A stretch of DNA of 44,341 nt from CADDYX01 sp045809925 (GTDB lineage Bacteria > Verrucomicrobiota > Verrucomicrobiia > Chthoniobacterales > UBA10450). The translations under genes and the position numbers were made by a program. The stretch covers positions 1 to 44,341 of the forward strand of contig JBJMWX010000011.1 in the NCBI GenBank assembly GCA_045809925.1, written 5' to 3'. The notes below the pieces were generated by a model. It had not been told where the DNA came from. It made no database searches and worked only from the letters and a program-made list of their open reading frames with translations. Below are positions 40,269-44,341 of this stretch, piece after piece (position 1 is the first letter of the stretch; each line of letters begins with the position of its first letter).

Positions 40269-40706
40269 ATGGAAATCGGCTCGCCCATTCCGCACAAGAA
40301 GGCGCGAATCGAGATCATTCCGCTCATCGATATCATGTTCTTCCTCCTGGCCAGCTTCATGATGGTCAGCCTGAGCCAGGTGCACATGAAGGGGATGAAG
40401 GTCAATCTGCCCACCGGTAGCTCGGGCGAGACGCAACCGAAGAACGATTACATCAGTGTTTCGGTGGACGTCGACGGCAACCCCTACTTCGATAAAAAGA
40501 AGATGGACTACGACGAGCTGACCGCGACCCTGCAGAAGGTGCATGAGACCAACCCGGACGCGAAGGTATTCGTGCGCGGCGACCGCGACACCGTGCACGG
40601 CAACATTATCCGTGTGCTCGATATCCTGCGCTCGGTCGGGTTCTACAAGATTGCCTTCGAGATCAAAAGTCAGGCGGCGAAGGGCGTGCCCGCGCCGGGG
40701 ACATAA
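40269..40706 (+). CDS. exbD: ExbD/TolR biopolymer transport protein (first copy)
   Basis: A 145-residue ExbD with one N-terminal membrane helix and a periplasmic domain. IEIIPLIDIMFFLLASFMM holds the essential membrane Asp (LID). DAKVFVRGDRDTVHGNIIRV is the C-terminal ExbD fold. It is preceded by the strong ribosome site AGGAGG at a good distance. The first 40 residues are nearly identical to the second exbD at 41363, showing tandem duplication with tonB placed between the copies. Confidence 0.94.
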   Translation: MEIGSPIPHKKARIEIIPLIDIMFFLLASFMMVSLSQVHMKGMKVNLPTGSSGETQPKNDYISVSVDVDGNPYFDKKKMDYDELTATLQKVHETNPDAKVFVRGDRDTVHGNIIRVLDILRSVGFYKIAFEIKSQAAKGVPAPGT

Positions 40707-40709
40707 ACT

Positions 40710-41345
40710 ATGGCCGGACCATTATTGTTTAGGCCTCAGCCGAAATGGCAGGTGCTTGCCGCATTGGGTGGGGCATTGTTTGTCCACGGGATCGCGGTCC
40801 TGCTCGCATTCGAGAAACCGCCACCGCCGGTCGATTTGAGCGACATCCCGACTGCGACGATCGAAGCCACGCTCGAGGCGCCACCAGAGGAGCAGCCGAC
40901 CCCGCCACCGGAGGACGTCCCACTGCCGCCACCGCCGCCGGATATCAAGGAAGTGCCGGAGTTCCACGAAGAAAGCCCGCCGCCGAAGGTCAATCAACCG
41001 AAGCGGCCGGCAGCGCCGATCAAAGCGCCGCAGGTCGCGGGACCACCGCGCCCGCCTGGGGTAACTTCGGCCGCTGGGGCAAAGGCAGCGGCGATCAGTG
41101 CACCGCGTCCGGAGTATCCATACGAAGCGCGCAGCCGCCACATCACGGGTAGCGGGGTGTGCGTGGTAAGTGTCGACCCGGCGAGTGGCGCCGTGACCGA
41201 CGCGACGATGGCGCAAAGCACCGGCAATCCCATTCTCGATAATTCGGCGGTGAGTGCGTTTCGCCGCTGGCGGTTCAAGCCCGGGGCTGTTGCAACAAGG
41301 GTCAAGATCCCGATCACCTACACGATGACCGGCGCGTCGTATTAG
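40710..41345 (+). CDS. tonB: TonB energy transducer
   Basis: A 211-residue TonB. The N-terminal membrane anchor is WQVLAALGGALFVHGIAVLL. A Pro/Glu-rich periplasm-spanning region follows (QPTPPPEDVPLPPPPPDIKE). The C-terminal TonB domain starts PRPEYPYEARSRHITGSGVC and ends with AFRRWRFKPGAVATRVKIPI. It links ExbB/ExbD to outer-membrane TonB-dependent receptors; no receptor is in the window. It begins 3 bases after the first exbD. Confidence 0.94.
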   Translation: MAGPLLFRPQPKWQVLAALGGALFVHGIAVLLAFEKPPPPVDLSDIPTATIEATLEAPPEEQPTPPPEDVPLPPPPPDIKEVPEFHEESPPPKVNQPKRPAAPIKAPQVAGPPRPPGVTSAAGAKAAAISAPRPEYPYEARSRHITGSGVCVVSVDPASGAVTDATMAQSTGNPILDNSAVSAFRRWRFKPGAVATRVKIPITYTMTGASY

Positions 41346-41362
41346 CAGAGGAGAATTTCGCC

Positions 41363-41791
41363 ATGAGAATGCGATCACCGATTCCGAAAAAGCACGCCCG
41401 TATCGAGATCATCCCCCTGATCGACATCATGTTCTTTCTGCTGGCGAGCTTCATGATGGTCAGCCTGAGCCAGACTCACATGAAAGGCATACGTGTCACT
41501 CTGCCGTCAGCAGTGGCGCCCCCGCCGCAGGAGCAAAACAAGAACGACTTGATCTCAGTCCGAGTCGCGGTCGGAAACGTGATTTACTACAACAACCAGG
41601 CGATCGCTCCCGAAGACCTCAAGCCGCGGCTCTTCCAGGCGCATGCGGCGAATCCGGACATTAAGGTCTCGATCAGTGCGGAAATGCTGGCTCCTCATGG
41701 CGATGTGATCGCCGTCCTGGACACGGTTCGCGACGTGAAGATCCAGAAGGTCGGATACCAGATTCGGGCGGCGCCCTCGACCGGGCATTAG
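41363..41791 (+). CDS. exbD: ExbD/TolR biopolymer transport protein (second copy)
   Basis: A 142-residue ExbD paralogue. IEIIPLIDIMFFLLASFMM is identical to the first copy and holds the membrane Asp; the periplasmic half diverges (VSISAEMLAPHGDVIAVLDT). GAGGAG about 10 bases before the ATG is its ribosome site. Two ExbD proteins may form a mixed channel or serve different TonB loads. Its TAG stop shares TTAG with the TAA stop of convergent rdgB. Confidence 0.93.
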   Translation: MRMRSPIPKKHARIEIIPLIDIMFFLLASFMMVSLSQTHMKGIRVTLPSAVAPPPQEQNKNDLISVRVAVGNVIYYNNQAIAPEDLKPRLFQAHAANPDIKVSISAEMLAPHGDVIAVLDTVRDVKIQKVGYQIRAAPSTGH

Positions 41792-42381
41792 CCTGGCAAT
41801 AGTTCGACCAGATATCGCCGCAGCTGCGCGACAGCGCGGGCGCGGTGGCTGATCTCGTTCTTTGTCTCGCTGCCTAGCTGCGCGAACGTCTCTTGCCGGC
41901 CGGCCGGCACGAACACCGGATCGTAGCCAAAGCCGTTCATCCCTCGCGCACGGGCGACAATTTCGCCTTCAATCACTCCGGTAAAATGCGCGACCGCGCT
42001 GCCATTGCGCGCCAGTACGAGCACGCAACGAAATCGTGCCAGGCGCGGCGCCGAAACCGCGCGCAGGTCGGCGAGCAGTTTAGCGATGTTGGCATCATCA
42101 CTTGCTCCGGCTCCGGCGTAACGCGCTGAATAAACCCCCGGCGCCTTCCCGAGCGCGTCCACTTCGAGGCCTGAATCGTCGGCCACCACGAGCGAATGGA
42201 TCCGTTGCGAGGCGGCCACCGCCTTGAGCGTCGCGTTTTCTTCAAACGTGCTTCCGGTCTCGTCGACCGGCGGTATTTCCGGATGCGAACTGAGGTCGCT
42301 CACCGCGAAGGCGCCGCCGAGCAGTTCGGCGAATTCGCGCGTTTTGTGCGCATTCCGCGTTGCGATCACTACCGGAATCAT
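41788..42381 (-). CDS. rdgB: XTP/dITP diphosphatase (RdgB/HAM1)
   Basis: A 197-residue non-canonical purine NTP pyrophosphatase that removes dITP and XTP from the nucleotide pool. IATRNAHKTREFAELLG is the N-terminal nucleotide site. VVADDSGLEVDALGKAPGVY and SARYAGAGASDDANIAKLL are the metal and base sites. GMNGFGYDPVFVP and TKNEISHRARAVAQLRRYL are C-terminal signatures. ATG at 42381 is divergent from leuS with 61 bases between the starts. The 3' end overlaps exbD by 4 bases. Confidence 0.95.
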   Translation of the reverse strand: MIPVVIATRNAHKTREFAELLGGAFAVSDLSSHPEIPPVDETGSTFEENATLKAVAASQRIHSLVVADDSGLEVDALGKAPGVYSARYAGAGASDDANIAKLLADLRAVSAPRLARFRCVLVLARNGSAVAHFTGVIEGEIVARARGMNGFGYDPVFVPAGRQETFAQLGSETKNEISHRARAVAQLRRYLVELLPG

Positions 42382-42442
42382 GTTGAGAGAGGAGGCACGG
42401 ATCTGACGGAGCTAAGCTTCCGCAGCTTCCGCGATTCTGCCA

Positions 42443-44341
42443 ATGAGCGAACGCCGCAAACCATATCCATTCGACGAGTTCGAGCCGAAATGGCAGGCGA
42501 TCTGGGACGCGCGCCGCGCCTTCCACGCGCCAAATCCCGGCGAGGCCGATTTCGACCCGGCAAAGCCGAAGTTCTACGTGCTTGATATGTTTCCGTATCC
42601 GAGCGGCGCCGGCCTTCATGTCGGCCACCCGGAGGGCTACACCGCGACTGACATCATTGCGCGCTACAAACGAATGCGTGGCTTCAACGTTCTGCATCCG
42701 ATGGGCTGGGATGCTTTTGGCCTCCCGGCGGAGCAATACGCGATCAAGACCGGACAACATCCGGCAATCACGACCCGTGAGAACGTGGCCAAATTTAAAG
42801 CTCAGCTGAAGCGGATCGGTTTTTCCTACGACTGGGAGCGCGAGGTCAACACGACCGATCCTGCTTACTTCAAATGGACGCAGTGGATTTTCCTCCAGAT
42901 TTACAACTCCTGGTTCAATCCTCAGACGAACCGCGCCGAGCCGATCAGTACCTATCGCGGCGACGATCCCGATGGCGTGCGACTCGCCTACGTCGCGGAT
43001 GTGCCGGTGAATTGGTGCCAGGAGCTCGGCACCGTTCTGGCCAATGAAGAGGTCATCGACGGCAAGAGCGAAGTCGGCGGATTTCCGGTTGTCCGCCGCC
43101 CGATGCGGCAATGGATGCTGCGCATTACAGCCTTTGCCGAGCGCTTGATCCGCGAACTGGATCAAGTCGACTGGCCTGAAGGAATCAAGTTACTTCAGCG
43201 CAACTGGATTGGCCGGAGCGAAGGCGCGGAGATCGGATTCGAAATTGCAGAGACGGCAAACCGAAAGCCGGAACGGATCCGCGTTTTCACCACCCGACCC
43301 GACACTCTCTATGGCGCGACCTACATGGTGGTCGCGCCGGAGCATTCGCTCGTCGAGCGCATTGTGACCGAGGAACAATGGCCCGCGATCCGCGAGTACC
43401 GTGAGCGCGCGGCGCGTAAATCGGAGCTCGAACGAACGGACCTGGCAAAGGACAAAACCGGAGTCTTCACCGGTGCCTTCGCCATTAATCCGGCTAGCGG
43501 CGAGCCTGTCCCGATCTGGGTGGCGGATTACGTCCTGCTTGGCTATGGCACCGGCGCCATCATGGCCGTGCCCGCCCACGACGTACGTGATCTCGAGTTC
43601 GCACGTAATTACGACCTGCCGATCCGTGCCGTCCTTCAGCCGATGACTGATGAAAGTCCGCTCGGCTTCGTCGGAGAGGGCATTGCAGTGAATTCGCCGG
43701 TCATCGAAGGCCTCCAGTCGGCGGAAGCAAAAACGAAGATGATCGGCTGGCTCGAAGAACAGGGCCACGGCCGACGCGACGTGCGCTACAAGCTGCGCGA
43801 CTGGCTCTTTTCGCGTCAGCGCTACTGGGGCGAACCCTTTCCGGTAGTCTGGGAGCCCGCGCCGGACGGCCGCCGAAAACATCGCGCGCTAAACGATCGC
43901 GAACTGCCGGTCGTTCCGCCCGATCTGGATGATTTTCGGCCCACCGGGACCGGTGAGCCGCCACTCGCCAAGGCAAAGGAGTGGGTTCGCTATTCGGAAG
44001 CGGCCGCTCGCGAAACGAACACGATGCCGCAATGGGCGGGCTCGTGCTGGTATTACCTCCGCTTTTGCGATCCGCGGAACGACTCCCGTTTTGTCGGCGA
44101 AGAAGCGGAACACTACTGGATGAGCGGTCCGCAGACCGGCGGCGTGGATCTTTACGTCGGCGGAACGGAGCACGCGGTTCTGCATCTGCTCTACGCGCGT
44201 TTCTGGCACAAAGTTTTGTTCGATCTCGGCTACCTCTCGAAACCGGAACCGTTCCATCGCCTCGTCAATCAGGGTCTCATCCTCGGTGAGGACAATCAGA
44301 AGATGTCAAAGTCGCGCGGCAATGTCGTAAACCCCGATCAC
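42443..44341 (+). CDS. leuS: leucyl-tRNA synthetase, N-terminal 633 residues
   Basis: A class I aminoacyl-tRNA synthetase cut by the window end, still in frame at the last base. The HIGH motif is PYPSGAGLHVGHPEGYTATD; DAFGLPAEQYA follows. The CP1 editing domain is present (TTRPDTLYGATYMVV with the Thr-rich editing site, VPAHDVRDLEFARNY). WYYLRFCDPRN marks the leucine-specific region, and KMSKSRGNVVNP, the KMSKS loop, is just before the edge. ATG at 42443 (MSERRKPYPFDEFEPKWQAI) fits the family start; there is no clear Shine-Dalgarno. A complete enzyme would need roughly 200 or more further residues for the anticodon-binding domain. Confidence 0.97.
   Translation, partial: MSERRKPYPFDEFEPKWQAIWDARRAFHAPNPGEADFDPAKPKFYVLDMFPYPSGAGLHVGHPEGYTATDIIARYKRMRGFNVLHPMGWDAFGLPAEQYAIKTGQHPAITTRENVAKFKAQLKRIGFSYDWEREVNTTDPAYFKWTQWIFLQIYNSWFNPQTNRAEPISTYRGDDPDGVRLAYVADVPVNWCQELGTVLANEEVIDGKSEVGGFPVVRRPMRQWMLRITAFAERLIRELDQVDWPEGIKLLQRNWIGRSEGAEIGFEIAETANRKPERIRVFTTRPDTLYGATYMVVAPEHSLVERIVTEEQWPAIREYRERAARKSELERTDLAKDKTGVFTGAFAINPASGEPVPIWVADYVLLGYGTGAIMAVPAHDVRDLEFARNYDLPIRAVLQPMTDESPLGFVGEGIAVNSPVIEGLQSAEAKTKMIGWLEEQGHGRRDVRYKLRDWLFSRQRYWGEPFPVVWEPAPDGRRKHRALNDRELPVVPPDLDDFRPTGTGEPPLAKAKEWVRYSEAAARETNTMPQWAGSCWYYLRFCDPRNDSRFVGEEAEHYWMSGPQTGGVDLYVGGTEHAVLHLLYARFWHKVLFDLGYLSKPEPFHRLVNQGLILGEDNQKMSKSRGNVVNPDH

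Noticed and set aside
1..44341. CRISPR arrays, insertion sequences, prophage or integron
   Set aside because: No regularly spaced direct repeats, transposase, integrase or phage structural genes were seen; the repeats present are palindromic and dispersed.

Overview
The window is GC-rich (around 60 % by eye), densely coded chromosomal DNA from a Gram-negative diderm, most likely a soil Verrucomicrobiota bacterium of the Chthoniobacterales/Udaeobacter kind. The clues are a UBact-type ubiquitin-like modifier next to bacterial 20S proteasome genes, BamA/OmpH and TonB-ExbBD (outer membrane), an MqnC menaquinone enzyme of the futalosine route, DUF1003/DUF4337/DUF3108/DUF2092 proteins, and many short palindromic repeats lying between and inside genes. 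The lineage is inferred from gene content only. I see no rRNA, tRNA, CRISPR array, prophage or insertion sequence. No gene-free stretch exceeds 300 bases.

Layout. 1-6371: a 5'-disrupted purC end, then on the minus strand mdh, malQ, a UvrD/PcrA helicase carrying an in-frame repeat insertion, and a DUF1003 membrane protein. 6453-12350 (plus): DUF4337 protein, ruvC, lipB, an HTH/metallo-beta-lactamase fusion, a 3-hydroxyisobutyrate-dehydrogenase-like enzyme, a small HNH protein and an MsbA-like ABC exporter. 12375-17164: a LysM protein (minus), then UBact-prcB-prcA-amidase-PG-binding protein (plus), then DUF3108 (minus). 17268-21513 (minus): ompH, bamA, mqnC. 21564-28379: a D-amino-acid-oxidase-like flavoprotein, an alpha/beta hydrolase, a PNK-like P-loop kinase, a beta/gamma-crystallin protein, DUF2092, glpX, and a metal-linked trio (a metal-binding outer-membrane protein and two Cys-rich exported proteins). 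28568-31586: a PG-binding/NTF2-like protein, a methyltransferase, and an overlapping cupin-SET pair. 31606-35268: metK-ahcY divergent from an ArsR-methyltransferase regulator (SahR-like). 35427-38960: TolB/TPR protein, phosphodiester glycosidase, fumarylacetoacetase-family enzyme. 39168-44341: exbB-exbD-tonB-exbD, rdgB (minus) and the first 633 codons of leuS.

The most notable system is UBact-PrcB-PrcA (12944-14708). A 56-residue Pup-like modifier ending in Gly-Glu overlaps a catalytic beta subunit whose Thr1/Asp17/Lys33 spacing is exact, which overlaps the alpha subunit. The ligase and the ring ATPase are not in the window, and the next co-directional genes are cell-wall enzymes. The second theme is regulatory: a SAM-cycle operon (metK-ahcY) faces a fused ArsR/SAM-binding-domain regulator across an inverted repeat. 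The third is genome-wide in flavour: several families of short palindromic repeats appear to have been absorbed into coding sequence, supplying a start codon (malQ), stop codons (purC/mdh), C-terminal residues (SET protein), signal-peptide sequence (DUF2092 protein and the glycosidase) and an internal linker (UvrD).
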